Source: Paulinella micropora
Lineage: Eukaryota > Cercozoa > Imbricatea > Euglyphida
Length of the DNA stretch: 50,093 nt
Assembly: GCA_009731375.1 (NCBI GenBank)
Contig: BJOX01000378.1
Coordinates: 274,305-324,397, forward strand
Direction of reading: 5' to 3'
A program made the position numbers and the translations under genes. Each line of letters starts with the position of its first letter. The first letter of the stretch is position 1. This document shows, one piece after another, positions 1-10,012 of the stretch. The notes beneath the pieces were generated by a model. That model saw only the letters and a program-made list of their open reading frames with translations. It did no database searches and was not told where the DNA came from.

Positions 1-89
1 CCCCTGACAGACTTGATTTCGTAATTTATCTTATATTCCCTTAATCTATCCAACCTGTAGACCTTGCCGTTATACGTGTGTGTCTCCAT
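1..89 (-). CDS. partial unknown protein at left edge
   Basis: An ATG at 89-87 on the minus strand opens a frame (METHTYNGKVY...) that runs to the window edge, giving 29 codons without a stop. I do not recognise the protein. It lies downstream of the GIY-YIG pseudogene in the same orientation. It is short and could be chance, but the composition is gene-like compared with the AT-rich spacer at 90-184. Confidence 0.35.
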   Translation of the reverse strand, partial: METHTYNGKVYRLDRLREYKINYEIKSVR

Positions 90-184
90 GTTTGATAATA
101 TATCAGTGTGTCAATTTTTTTTCTAAATTAAATATTAAATAGAAATTTTTTATATTTATAAATTTTCAATCATTTAAATAGAAA

Positions 185-838
185 TTAAAATTTTTCATTT
201 TTTGAAATATGTCTTTTGGAGTTATTGTGTGTAATAAGTGCTGATTGAGATACACCTATAAAATTACATAACTCACAATAATATTTTTTACGCTCTCTTA
301 TTTCATCAAACCTCTCTTTTTGCTTACAATTTAAAATGTTTTTGTTTATTGCCCAGTATTGCTTTTGATACTCTCTAACTTTCTTACTTTCTTTTTCATA
401 ATATTGTTTATGATAATAATATTAATATTGCTTGTGGTATTGTTTTTGATATTCAATTCGTTTCCTTTCGTTCTCATCTTTAAATTCTCGTTCATCAAAT
501 TTATGCCGTTCTCTTGTTCCATCAGTAATATTTGCACCCATAGCCTTATTTAAATTTAATGTAGGTTTCAATTCATCTATATATTTCTGTTCAACCGCCC
601 TTTGTTTATCAATGTTATAATTTTCAATTACTTCCTCGTGAATTAAAACACACTTAAAATTTTGAATTCCTTTATTATTCATATGATTGTATAATTTTCT
701 ATTAACTCCTTTCTTGCAGAGTAATTTATGATGGCTGAACCTGCTTGATAATCTTTTTTGAATTGTGCTTCCAATGTAATATTCCTTGTCTGTTTGGTCT
801 TCAGCATTAAAGATTTTGTAAATTTTCAAGGTTGTCAT
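185..838 (-). pseudogene. GIY-YIG endonuclease with C2H2-like finger, split by in-frame stop
   Basis: The start is the ATG at 838-836. Residues 1-45 carry the GIY-YIG core (LKIYKIFN..., EYYIGSTIQKRLSSR), the fold of small homing and viral nucleases that cut DNA with a conserved Tyr/Arg/Glu set. A Lys/Gln/Tyr-rich tail follows. The frame ends at TAA 424-422 after 138 codons, but the same frame continues open for about 79 codons to TAA 187-185. That extension repeats the KQYH/YQKQY tail and ends with a Cys2-His2-like finger (YYCELC ... THNNSKRH). The simplest reading is a nonsense-split nuclease-finger gene. The alternative is a complete 138-aa nuclease with a leftover 3' extension. It resembles the GIY-YIG genes of the palindrome arms only in fold and tail style. 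Confidence 0.7.
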
Positions 839-987
839 TTCTCTCTATATATATTATACAAATATATTATTTCTTTAAAATAATTAATTTTTTAACGATG
901 TTTGAAAACGACAAGCGTAGCGGTCTGCTTTCAAATATCAATAGGTAGCCGTTTTTCTTTCTTTTGTCTGCTTATAAATAGGAAGAC

Positions 988-1212
988 GAAATAATGAATA
1001 ACGGCTCTTAGTGTGGTTAAACACTTCCCCACCAGACACCTAGGGGCTCAGGACAAAAAGCCCCCGTGTGCCTTTTTTACATGGACAACTTTTCGTTTTT
1101 TGTGTAAAGTAGCCCATAGTGTGCGAAATAAGATAGATTTTAATGAAATTGTTGTTTTGAACTTAGAGAGAATAGGTAGAAGAAATAATGAATAACGGCT
1201 CTTAGTGTGGTT
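988..1212. repeat. 31-bp exact direct repeats flanking a 163-bp spacer
   Basis: The same 31 bp (GAAATAATGAATAACGGCTC ...) occur at 988-1018 and 1182-1212. The repeat pair sits just outside the left palindrome arm. The spacer has no convincing ORF. The pair could be a remnant of an inserted short element or part of the junction. The stretch 839-1265 holds nothing else I can support. Confidence 0.7.
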
Positions 1213-1265
1213 TCTCCAGTGAAACTGCAATGAAGATCTGTCCGCAAGTGGCCCCCTATACTACT

Positions 1266-2056
1266 AGCGGGCGCATATTCCCTATACGCCATTGCTCCAT
1301 AAATTTTACGACTCATGTGGCTTGTCATTGGCTGTTTAAATAAATCTGTCATTCGCTTTGAAATTCTCGCATTGAATTTGTTTGTTAAATCTTCGTTTGA
1401 TTTTGCTTTGTCGGTTTCGTTTAATCCATCGCGGACGGCCTGCCAAGCGGTTTTCATGTCGTCATATGAAATGTGGATTAATGGCACTTCAATGTCTTTT
1501 ATGTGCCCCTTTTTGTCTTTGGCTACTTTATCAATAATATGTAATGAGGTTGTTTTGCTTCCTGCGGTAAATCTGTAATTCTCAATACTTCTATTAATCG
1601 CCTGCCTGTGGCTAATTGTAAAAGAATAATCATATCAACCAATTTGTTGCTTTCGTTCAATGTGTCCATTACACTCATAACCAATTCGAATTCAAAGTCC
1701 TTTATGTTCTTCAAATTAGCATTTCGCTTTTTGATTTGTGTTGTCGCTTTCTTTGTTCTTTCTTCTTCGGTTAGTGATAAGGCTTTATTAATTTGTTTTT
1801 CTTCTTTTTCGTGGTGTGCCTTGAAAGCCTTGCGCAATTTAGTTAAATAAGCGTCTTTTGTATTAACATTTTCAATATGTTCAATTGTTCCCATTGTCCA
1901 TGTTAAGTTCTTGTTTAAGTTCTTTGTGTTGTTGCCGTGTTGGACAATCAAATTAACTAATTGGACAATTAACGCGTTGCTTTTGCTTTTGGTTAGCGGT
2001 TGCAATTTGGTTATAAGGTCGGGTTGGTCTTTGTAGTCAATTTTTTTGAAGTCCAT
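1266..2056 (-). pseudogene. tyrosine recombinase, left-arm copy, 3'-truncated
   Basis: This is the partner of 16853-17757. The 177-codon first frame (2056-1523) contains the Arg I box LQLATGRRLIEVLRI. A +1/-1 shift near 1555 then moves the frame, exactly as in the other arm. The second part keeps the H-x-x-R box (SHMSRKIYG) but diverges after MAYREYAPA, where the palindrome ends. The final GH...Y box with the nucleophilic tyrosine is therefore absent and is replaced by unrelated sequence. This copy cannot encode a complete recombinase. Confidence 0.8.
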
Positions 2057-2070
2057 GGCTGTGTTTTGTT

Positions 2071-3306
2071 TTGCTTGTATATTATACTGCTATATATTAA
2101 ATGCTTAAAGAATACATGGCTATATATTATATGGCTATATATTAAATTGCTATATATTAAATGCTTAAACAATAATTCAAAAAAATAAATAATTAGTTGG
2201 CGGTGTTGGTTAAATGGCGGTTTGTTGCTGTTTTTTCCTGTTGGTATCGTTCTCGTCGTCGTTCCTTTATTTTGTCTGTTGGTTTCGTAGTATTCTTTCT
2301 TTCGCTGTTGAATTGCTTCTTTATTGGCTTCGCGGTATTTCTTCTTTTGTTGGTTAATTGCTTCTTTATTGGCTTCATAATATTCTTGTTTATGTTGTCT
2401 TATTGCTTCTTTATTGGCTTTGCGGTATTTCTTCTTTTGTTGGTTCATTGCTTCTTTATTGGCTTCATAATATTCTTTTATTTTGTCTTTGTTTTGCTCT
2501 CTGTATTCGCTCTTTGTTCTACCTGTTATTATCTTATTACAACAATTAGCAGTATCGCGGATTGCTTCGCCTCCGTGGCGGGCTAATTGTTCATTATTCT
2601 CACACGGGCACTCTTTCAAAAGTTCTGTATAAGCATCGCCCGCCTGTAAGATTTCAAAAGAAGATATATAATGACATTTTCCATNNNNNNNNNNTTGCTT
2701 GTATATTATACGGCTATATATTAAATGCTTAAAGAATAAATGGCTATATATTATATGGCTATATATTAAATTGCTATATATTAAATGCTTAAATAATAAT
2801 TCAAAAAAATAAATAATTAGCTGGCGGTGTTGGTTAAATGGCGGTTTGTTGCTGTTTTTTCTGTTGGTATCGTTCTCGTCGTCGTTCCTTTATTTTGTCT
2901 GTTGGTTTCGTAGTATTCTTTCTTTCGCTGTTGAATTGCTTCTTTATTGGCTTCGCGGTATTTCTTCTTTTGTTGGTTAATTGCTTCTTTATTGGCTTCA
3001 TAATATTCTTGTTTATGTTGTCTTATTGCTTCTTTATTGGCTTTGCGGTATTTCTTCTTTTGTTGGTTCATTGCTTCTTTATTGGCTTCATAATATTCTT
3101 TTATTTTGTCTTTGTTTTGCTCTCTGTATTCGCTCTTTGTTCTACCTGTTATTATCTTATTACAACAATTAGCAGTATCGCGGATTGCTTCGCCTCCGTG
3201 GCGGGCTAATTGTTCATTATTCTCACACGGGCACTCTTTCAAAAGTTCTGTATAAGCATCGCCCGCCTGTAAGATTTCAAAAGAAGATATATAATGACAT
3301 TTTCCA
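2071..3306. other. 613-bp duplication across a 10-N assembly gap
   Basis: Segments 2071-2683 and 2694-3306 are near-identical and abut the gap at 2684-2693. The right arm has one copy. Small differences (for example TACTGCT versus TACGGCT, and a missing C that changes the nuclease C-terminus) look like two unmerged alleles or reads. This is most likely a scaffolding artefact, not biology. Confidence 0.85.
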
Positions 3307-3464
3307 TGTGTCTATCGTTTGAAATGGTCTTTATGATAGTAAAGACGTTTGCTCAGTTGTTGTGTAGTTGCTCCAATATAAACTTTATCAATGTGCGGTG
3401 ATCGGATTATATACAATCTGGCCTTGCTGTAATCAACGGGGGCTTTTGGCTTTCGTGTTGCCAT
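2817..3464 (-). pseudogene. GIY-YIG endonuclease, left-arm copy with nonsense codon
   Basis: The start is the ATG at 3464-3462, partner of 16068. The N-terminus has the GIY-YIG motif (YIIRSPHTDKVYIGATT). At 3314-3312 the TGG codon of the right arm reads TAG, so the product ends after about 50 residues. The rest of the frame (3311-2817) remains open and includes the Lys/Glu/Ala-rich coiled-coil-like tail of repeated ANKEAI units. The C-terminus ends TATNRHLTNTAS here, but runs on in another frame in the copy across the gap (2619-2011). The nonsense change postdates the duplication because only one arm has it. Confidence 0.75.
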
Positions 3465-3585
3465 TCTGTATTATTCTATAATATTCTATTGTTTAACATA
3501 TTATAATTTAAGGACGGCGTCGCATACGGGGCATTTTGACATATTATAATTCTATAATATATTCTTTTAAGCAAGTCATTCGTAA

Positions 3586-3937
3586 TTATTGTGTTTGGTG
3601 TTGCATTGCTTTTGTGTTTTCTTTTTTATTACAACAATTGGCAGTATCGCGGATTGCTTCATTTTTCAATTTCGTTAATTGCTCGTTGTTAATACAAGGA
3701 TATTCCTTGAGTAATTCAATATACGCATTGCCTGCCTCCAAGATTTCAAAAGAAGCGTGATAATTAGGTATGATTTCACATCTGTATTTTCTAAAGTTAT
3801 TTCTGTGTTGTGTCATTCGTTGGGCCAATGTTTGTGTGGTTGCTCCAATATAGTTTTTTCTGTATGTGGTGATCGGATTGTATAAAGTTTCCCTTTATTG
3901 TAATCAATCGTGATTGCCTCTGGCTTTCTGGTTGTCA
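3586..3937 (-). pseudogene. GIY-YIG paralogue remnant, left arm
   Basis: This mirrors 15595-15946. The ATG at 3937-3935 opens a frame resembling the start of the neighbouring nuclease (MTTRKPEAITIDYNKGKLY). The frame is lost inside the YIG half of the motif, where two bases appear missing. The downstream frame keeps ASFEILEAGNAY and the DTANCCNKK region before a stop. The GIY-YIG core is broken and the protein is probably not functional. Confidence 0.7.
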
Positions 3938-3979
3938 TATTGATATATGTTGTTATATATTGTTGCGCTTAATATATAA

Positions 3980-4210
3980 TTAAGGGTCTTCAATATCAAA
4001 AGCACTTAAACATTTTTTAGAGCAAAATATCGCGGTCTCATACATTAGCCCTGTATCACATATATGATAAATCGGTTCGTCAATGAAGAAGGCAAACGAT
4101 AGCCCGTAACAATCGCACAAATTGCAGTTATGATACACAATATCCCCGTATATAAAACTCTCTATGTAATTCCGTAGTTCAGTCGGCAGTTTAGCGACAA
4201 TGTCAGCCAT
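3980..4210 (-). CDS. small F-box-like protein with Cys cluster, left arm
   Basis: This 76-aa frame is identical to 15322-15552 in the right arm and begins at ATG 4210. Residues 5-20 (VAKLPTELRNYIESFIYG) resemble the start of F-box-type helices found in many large DNA virus proteins. The middle and end hold CNLCDC and CSKKC, which could bind a metal ion. See the right-arm entry. Confidence 0.6.
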   Translation of the reverse strand: MADIVAKLPTELRNYIESFIYGDIVYHNCNLCDCYGLSFAFFIDEPIYHICDTGLMYETAIFCSKKCLSAFDIEDP

Positions 4211-4481
4211 TTATCACGGCGGGGTATGTGTTATTATCGTTCGGCGGTTAATTGTATTCTTTTTTTCTTTTTTTTTTTTGAAAGAGAGAAAGAAAATATA
4301 TAATATCTATGTGAAACAAAAAGGAAGCAACAAAACATAAAAAAGAAGCCAAAAAAGGGCGGGCAAAAAATGGTGCCATGTCCCAAATCCTGCCCAAAAA
4401 AAATTATAAAATTTATATAAAAAATGGAATTCAATTGGAAATTAAAAAAAAAGGGCAAAAAATGGTGCCATGTCCCCAAAT

Positions 4482-4675
4482 CCTGCCCACCACTTTTAAG
4501 CCTTATTATCATAAAATAAGCCTTCGTATTAATCATAAAAAGATATGTATCTACAAAAGCAAGAGACATCCCGCAATTAACACATAGGTCTGCGGTGCTA
4601 TAAACGATATCACCAAAAACAAAATCTTTAATGTGTCCTGTAGTTCAGTCGGCAGTCTGGCGACAATATCGGTCA
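4482..4675 (-). pseudogene. decayed paralogue of the F-box-like gene, left arm
   Basis: This mirrors 14857-15050. The ATG at 4675 opens MTDIVARLPTELQDTLK, nearly the same as the intact neighbour. The frame then shifts and the Cys motif (LCVNCGMSLAF) lies in another frame. The 3' end runs into the direct repeat that follows. Confidence 0.65.
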
Positions 4676-4704
4676 TTTATAATATACTTACTTAAATAAA
4701 GGCA

Positions 4705-4854
4705 ATGACACCCGGATTAAAGCAGGCGGAGGTTGCTTTTATCAAGTGGCTGAGACAACAGCCCGCGGGGGTTGATATAGTTGTATCACCCGCACATGTT
4801 GAAGTAGCCGAGCGGGTCGCCAAGTTAATCAAAGCGGGCGTCGTCGTTATCTAA
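4705..4854 (+). CDS. 49-aa conserved small ORF, left arm
   Basis: An ATG at 4705 gives a 49-aa frame to TAA 4852-4854 (MTPGLKQAEVAFIKWLRQQP ...), with high-complexity composition and GC-rich third positions like the other genes of the element. The right arm carries the same frame intact. I do not recognise the family. It runs opposite to its neighbours, between the F-box-like pseudogene and the CTATGGAC-box zone. Confidence 0.45.
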   Translation: MTPGLKQAEVAFIKWLRQQPAGVDIVVSPAHVEVAERVAKLIKAGVVVI

Positions 4855-5007
4855 AGCGGGGGTGGTTGCTTAATTATTCTTTTTTTTTCAAGCGGTTTTA
4901 AGCCTTTGTATTAAACGTCTATAGTTTAAATCAATACGAAGAAGGATAAATGGTTATATCCTTCATTACATGCAGTGTTAGCCTTCGCGTCCAGGCCTTT
5001 TTTCATC

Positions 5008-5384
5008 CATGTCCATAGTTTAAAAGCAACTATGGACGCAAAAAAATCAATACGAGAGGCCGTTTGGCCTTTTAAGCGGTATGAGCAATCGTTTTTGTCC
5101 GCGTCCATAGTTCCCATAGTTTGGGGGGGGGGGGCTAAGACTTCCATATAAAAAATTTATAATTTTTTGTTGTTGAAATAGCAAGGTAATGAGATGTTAA
5201 ATTTTTTTAAAAAAATTAGATTTTTTATTGCATATTTTTTTAAACTATGGACACTATGGACACTATGGACATTTATATTTTTATTATTAATAGAGAGAGA
5301 AATATATATTAATATTGCTTACTATTGATTAAAATAATAATAAAAAATGTCCATAGTTGCGTCCATGGTTTATAAACCCTGGAC
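5008..5384. promoter_or_regulatory. CTATGGAC box cluster, candidate origin or resolution site, left arm
   Basis: At least seven exact GTCCATAG / CTATGGAC boxes occur in both orientations: 5011-5018, 5030-5037, 5103-5110, three in 9-bp tandem at 5245-5271, and 5349-5356. Two pairs form inverted repeats: 5011-5037, and 5361-5384 (12-bp half-sites with one mismatch, centre TTTATAAA). The zone follows the 3' end of the helicase gene and is otherwise AT-rich and ORF-free. Clustered iterons plus palindromes are what a replication origin or a recombinase/resolvase site would look like, but the role is inferred. Confidence 0.55.
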
Positions 5385-5440
5385 GGACATTATAAAAAAA
5401 TTAACAATATCTAAAACACCGCTCTCTCTCGCTCGCTATT

Positions 5441-8356
5441 TTAATCACTCGCCTCGATGTCGTCTTCGGCATCAAACGGCCATTCGCTATCATTGTATAA
5501 TCGGCGCAACATATCACTGCATTCGGCTAATGGAGGTATTTTACCGCATCTTGTGCGGAGCCCAAAATCCTCAGTAAGTCGCCGGGTCTCAATATCGCCC
5601 ACAACTTTCTTCATCTCAATCCAAAATTTAACATTCTTTGTATGTGAGTCACCCGCCGTTATTACATCCAGCCACCACTTTCTAAACTTCGGCATTGATT
5701 GAATTTTTTGATTACGCAAGCCGTCTGTGTTTATGGTCGTGCGGTCGTTGAAGTTAGACAAATCATATTTCAACAGCGTCCGCGCCAATCGCCGTTTATC
5801 AACGCCCACGATACCATTTATAACTTGCTTTCTGTCTTCGTCCGCCATATCAAGCAAACTCGGGCACACATCCAACACTAAAAACCTTTGTTCTGTTTGT
5901 CCCGCTGGAATACACCAATCTTCATTAGACGCTATGAATACATTGGACGAATTATTAACCCTTATAGCCGGCGCAAATTTCTCATTAATTGTTAAATCTT
6001 TCTCTGTTATAATCTTTTTCAATACGCCAGACGCTTCTTTATCACCGCCCCACGCCAATTCATCTAAAAATGTTATGAGTTTGCCTTTGAGTTGTGCGTT
6101 AAAAGTCCCTAACACCTCGCTCGCGTTCGTCGGGTGAAAATAATACTCACGGCCTATTATATCGGCTATTAATTCAATAATAATTCCCTTGCCGGTTCTT
6201 TCACACGAGCGCAACACTAATGAAATATTTAATTTATGATTCGGCCGTTGGTAGATACTCGCAAATATTCCCATATTCTTGTCGTATAAAGCCCTTTTAC
6301 CTCGGCACCATCGCTTATATATGTGTTTGAAAAACGGCTCGGCCATTTGTTCTTCAAACGTAAACGGCTCGGCTTTGCGGGCTTCTTCGTAAGATATTCC
6401 AAAGCCATGAAACAAATTATAAGCGCCATCGCCGTGCGGGCTAACACCCGCTTCAACTGTTTTGAAATACTTTAGCGGGTTAAATATAATTAACGTCGTT
6501 CCTATTTCTTGAATGAAGCCATATGTCAAATGGTGATATAACCAAAGGACAGCCACTGGCTCCTTTTACACAGGGCACATAAACATAATTCTTCTTTTGT
6601 TCGTTCTTGAAAGAGTCTAATGTTTTCATAGTCATAACCTTTTTCCAGTCGTTGTCAATGTCATCATTCTCTTGTAATACAATTGATTTGGAAAAAGCAC
6701 CATACCAATTATTTTCATTAATAAACGAAACACACAGGGCTTTAATGTCATTCACGTCATCTTCGTTCTCGGCATACTCGCCCGCCCGTCTCAGGTGTTG
6801 TATGTTATGGAAATATTAACGGGTTTCATATATTGAAAAAGCGCATCATCAAAGCCTTCGGCCATCGGCTTAAAGACTAATTTGATATTAATACCTAAAG
6901 CATCGGCCACTGCTTTCTCACACCCGCTCAGATTAACCTTAATGTTATGTGGTATCATAAGCCCATCAAAGCATAATACACAATCTTTCGGTCGGCCAAT
7001 TGTATCGTAGATAACCATTAATATTTTGTTTTCATAGTCGCACATCAAAGCTTTGACAAGGCTTGCTTTGTGATTGTAGTTTTTACCCGCCTTAACCCTC
7101 ATGGACTTTCTGCTTTCATACAGCCCCACGTATTCGGGCATTTCCGCGAGAGTTGTGTGTATAATGGCCATCTCGTCCTTGAAACTCGTTATAAATTCCT
7201 TAATTGACGCATTCAACTCAGGACTATTAACAACCTTATTAAAATCATTACGCCCGCCGTTAGTAAGACTAAGAAAGCATTTTTTAATAGTCTCTTTATC
7301 CAGCCCAGATCGCTTAATGATATCATCGCGTTGGTTAATATAAGCATTCAATACAGGTGTTGCTATGTTGTGTCTCGCACAGATAAATGATAATATAACA
7401 GGGTGTGCATTAACCATATCAACATCAACATATAACCCGCGGGCTATCGTGTGCCGTATCTCTCGCGCAAGTCCTTGAAGACTCAGCCCCTTATCTGCAA
7501 AATATCTACCAAGGCCGTTTCTTTTGTTATATATACGTTAGCCTTCTTGGTTGTCGGGTTGTAAATTCCCGCATAACTTCGTGCTTGTTCAAGCGGGTCA
7601 TATCTTTCATCAAAGCACTCAGGTCTAATTAAAGGCTTGAATATATCGGCGTTCTTAACAATATGAAGAAGTTTTGGAAAATCACATTTCTCAATAAGTT
7701 CAATCGTTTTGTTGTCAGTAAGTTTTCTGTTATATTCCACATGTCTCTTGCTATTGTTGGCTTGTGCTTCTTGTTGTGCTTTATACAGCACGCCGTTTGT
7801 AAATCGTTCTTTCTTATACTTAGCCAACAGCCACGCCCGCTGTTTCTTCTTGATAGCGTAAGTGATAGCATTCGTGGTCATATAATCAGGCACTTTAAGT
7901 GAATAAGATAAAGGATTCTCAACAGGCTCGTTCTTAGCCAAAAGCCTCGCATACTCAGCCTCTTGTGCATCGTAAATTTCGCCATTGGTAAAAGAAGCAC
8001 TTTTGAATTTACCCGCCCGCCATGTCTCTTGTCGTTTCTTCAATTCGTCGGTAGTTGCTTCAATCAACATATAATCAGGCACTTTAAGCGGGTAAGATAA
8101 AAGGGTGTTCAATCGGCTGGGCCACAGGTTCAACCGGCTCGGCCACAGGTTCAATCGGCTCGGCCTTGTCCGCAGGTTTCAATTGTTTAATAGCATCTTC
8201 AATCAAACAACTCATGGCTTCGGCGTCTTCAATCGCTTGCTTCTTGATTTTGTCGGCGGTGCTCATTTCTTCAACACTCTTAACCCTATATTTATCGTTG
8301 CTCATATCCTTAACATATAATTCACTTAACCTTAACAGCCTTGAAGGCTCGGGCAT
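5441..8356 (-). pseudogene. TV-Pol-like polymerase / SF3 helicase, left-arm copy, frameshifted
   Basis: This is the left-arm partner of 11131-14046; see that entry for domains. The same reading-frame breaks occur at mirrored positions (about 8099, 7515, 6823 and 6498). The arms differ by a few residues (for example DERYD versus DETYD, and LYNDS versus SYNDS near the end). It is transcribed away from the palindrome centre, as is the other copy. Confidence 0.85.
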
Positions 8357-8463
8357 GACAACTTTGACATTGTCGGCACATTGAATATCTGTTTTCAATA
8401 TCGTGATATATTATAAGAAAAATAAAAAATAATTAAATATTTATTTTAGAAACATAATTTTGT

Positions 8464-8826
8464 ATGTATTATATAATGGACGAAAAAAAGAAAGCAGGAC
8501 GCGGTCGGCCATTGGGCTCGGCCACAGCACCCACAACAAGGCCAGAGGGTCAAACAATCAAACACGAGACATACACGGAGTATGTATACTACGTTCCGCG
8601 GGTTAATAGAGACGGGATAACCCGCTATCATCACACACGAAAAATCATTTATAACATACCACAGGCAGATATTGATAAGAAAATGAAGAAGAAGGACAAA
8701 GAAGCCATCAAACAAATTGCAAAGAAAGAAATCATACCCGCATTGGTCAATAATTACACTCTTGACGAGTTCAACAAGATTAAGCCGTTATTGGAAAATA
8801 AAGGCATTTTGCAGTTTGTCAGTTAG
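8464..8826 (+). CDS. AT-hook-like basic protein, left arm
   Basis: This 120-aa frame has ATG at 8464 and a second in-frame ATG at 8476 (MDEKKKAGRGRPLGS), which may be the true start. Residues 9-15 form an AT-hook-like core (AGRGRPLG), a minor-groove binding element. The middle (YTEYVYYVPRVNRDGITRY) is unrecognised. The C-terminal third is lysine-rich (KKMKKKDKEAIKQIAKKEI). It is identical to 10661-11023 in the other arm and divergent from the polymerase gene, with a shared AT-rich intergenic region likely to contain both promoters. A DNA-binding accessory or regulator is a reasonable guess; no enzyme motif is visible. Confidence 0.6.
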   Translation: MYYIMDEKKKAGRGRPLGSATAPTTRPEGQTIKHETYTEYVYYVPRVNRDGITRYHHTRKIIYNIPQADIDKKMKKKDKEAIKQIAKKEIIPALVNNYTLDEFNKIKPLLENKGILQFVS

Positions 8827-8864
8827 ATAAAAAATAATTTCGTTTTTTTTCACTAGTTGCAGTT

Positions 8865-9185
8865 TTATCGGTTAGTCAAAGCATAATATAAGCCGTTGAG
8901 TGTCTCGCTGTAATATTCGTCGTCGTCCGTCTTTTTAATAAGCATTAACACCTCGCACATGTTTTCAAAATGTGGCAATTGTGGCATTCTCATTTCAATA
9001 AGTGGCATAACCATTAATTTGTCTCTAATCCGCACACCATTGTAGCCGTGCATAAGTTTAATGTCGCATTCAACGGCCTTGAAGTTCGCCCGCGTCCATT
9101 TCTTACGGGTTCCAGTGTATTCACAGATTAATTTAACCACGGCCTCGGGCAGGTTGCTTTCTCGCATAAGGAAACAATACGCCAT
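8865..9185 (-). CDS. 106-aa unknown protein, left arm
   Basis: This frame begins at ATG 9185 and is intact and identical in both arms. The N-terminal 20 residues (ESNLPEAVVKLICEYTG) resemble the short Leu-Pro helix that opens many giant-virus F-box or ankyrin-associated proteins. The remainder has no motif I recognise. It faces the AT-hook gene tail to tail, 38 bp apart. Confidence is in the frame being real, not in a function. Confidence 0.55.
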   Translation of the reverse strand: MAYCFLMRESNLPEAVVKLICEYTGTRKKWTRANFKAVECDIKLMHGYNGVRIRDKLMVMPLIEMRMPQLPHFENMCEVLMLIKKTDDDEYYSETLNGLYYALTNR

Positions 9186-9202
9186 CTTATATAAGAGGGT
9201 AT

Positions 9203-9238
9203 CTCATATCCTTAACATATAATTCACATAACCTTAAC
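9203..9238. repeat. 36-bp copy of the polymerase 5' coding end, left arm
   Basis: This segment matches 8301-8336, inside the first codons of the polymerase gene (LRLSELYVKDM region), with one mismatch. It lies just upstream of the 106-aa gene. The right arm has the same arrangement at 10249-10284 and 11151-11186. It may be a promoter-proximal duplication or a recombination scar. Confidence 0.7.
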
Positions 9239-9267
9239 GGGGCATGACAAAGAAAAAAATTAAATTT

Positions 9268-9364
9268 GTTCGCGGGTTGTGGTTTTAATTAGTCTGTTGT
9301 TGGTTAATGTTGGTTGCTGTTGTTCGCGGGTTGTGTGTTTGTTGTTGCTTGTTCGCGGGTTGTG
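9268..9364 (+). repeat. GTTCGCGGGTTGTG boxes, left arm
   Basis: Three copies of the 14-mer GTTCGCGGGTTGTG begin at 9268, 9322 and 9351, set in GTTGTTGGTTAAT-type repeats. The mirror set is near 10124-10220. They occupy the gene-free stretch between the 106-aa gene and the HNH remnant. A binding-site array is possible; no function can be shown. Confidence 0.6.
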
Positions 9365-9381
9365 TGCTGTTGGTTAATTAA

Positions 9382-10012
9382 TTATCCAATAAATCTATTG
9401 CCTTTTGCCATGTTATCGTTAGCCCATAATGGTTGTGTGTTTGTATAATGTGCCATGTGCCGTAATTTTCCCACGTCATACCTTCTTTAAATTGTGCTTT
9501 TTGAAGTCTTCAATATTACAACCTAAATAAGATATTGATTTTTCTTTTTTGTCGCCTTTGAGTGCTTGTCTTATTATACTTCTTACGCTGTTTGCTAAAT
9601 GTCCACGCGGGTCGCATTCCTTACATTTGCTTTTTTCTCTGTTATGTTCACATATCTGGCTACCACCGCAGTCCTTACATGTGCTTTTTACTCTGTTATG
9701 TTCGCATATCTGGCTTCCACCGCATTCCTTACATACACTTTTTCGTCTGCTATGTTCACATATTTGACTTCCACCGCATTCCTTGCATTTGCTTTTTTCT
9801 CTTTCATGTTCACATATCTGGCTTCCACCGCATTCCTTACATTGGCTTTTTTGTCTGTTATGCTCGCAGATACTAACACCACCGCATTCCTTACATTGGC
9901 TTTTTTGTTTGTTATGTTCGCATATCTGGCTTCCACCGCATTCCTTGCATGTGCTTTTTTGTTTGTTATGTTCGCATATCTGGCTTCCACCGCATTCCTT
10001 GCATGTCCAAAT
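9382..10012 (-). pseudogene. HNH endonuclease with Cys/His tandem repeats, broken at palindrome centre
   Basis: On the minus strand about eight 18-residue units of the form CKECGGSQICEHNRQKS run from 10012 to about 9590. The spacing is C-x2-C-x5-C-x-H, a zinc-ribbon-like repeat known from large algal and amoebal DNA viruses. After them come HLANSVRSIIRQALKGD, LGCNIEDFKK and EGMTWENYGTWH, the N-terminal blocks of the viral/phage HNH family. The gene is damaged three ways. A short deletion shifts the frame before EGMTW, with the stop at 9478-9476. The core from the catalytic DHI block to the tail is missing. The 5' end is cut by the inversion junction. The tail HYTNTQPLWANDN is fused directly at 9450. 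Confidence 0.8.
9590..10012 (-). repeat. 54-bp coding tandem repeat, about 8 units
   Basis: The unit is 54 bp, in phase with codons on the minus strand, with 80-95% similarity between units. The conserved residues are the putative metal ligands, while the linker before the next unit varies (NRQKSQ, NRVKST, SRRKSV). The hydrophobic frame seen on the plus strand here is its antisense. Confidence 0.9.

Larger units (their letters stand above)
1266..9450. repeat. left arm of 16.4-kb inverted duplication
   Basis: Positions here pair with the reverse complement of 10037-17645. Outside the assembly-gap duplications paired positions sum to 19487; they sum to 19532 between 3307 and about 5155, and to 18909 below 2071. 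The offsets are exactly explained by a 623-bp gap duplication in this arm and a 45-bp one in the other. The arms differ at a modest number of substitutions: at least a dozen are visible as amino-acid changes or base mismatches, including one nonsense change at 3314-3312. Identity is lost outward at GCGCCCGCTA and inward at 9451. Confidence 0.95.

Noticed and set aside
2197-2586. 129-aa hydrophobic frame (also at 2838-3209 and 16323-16712)
   Set aside because: Antisense of the Lys/Glu-rich GIY-YIG tail; hydrophobicity is a composition effect.
9590-10012. CRISPR-like array
   Set aside because: The 54-bp units are continuous coding repeats without unique spacers.
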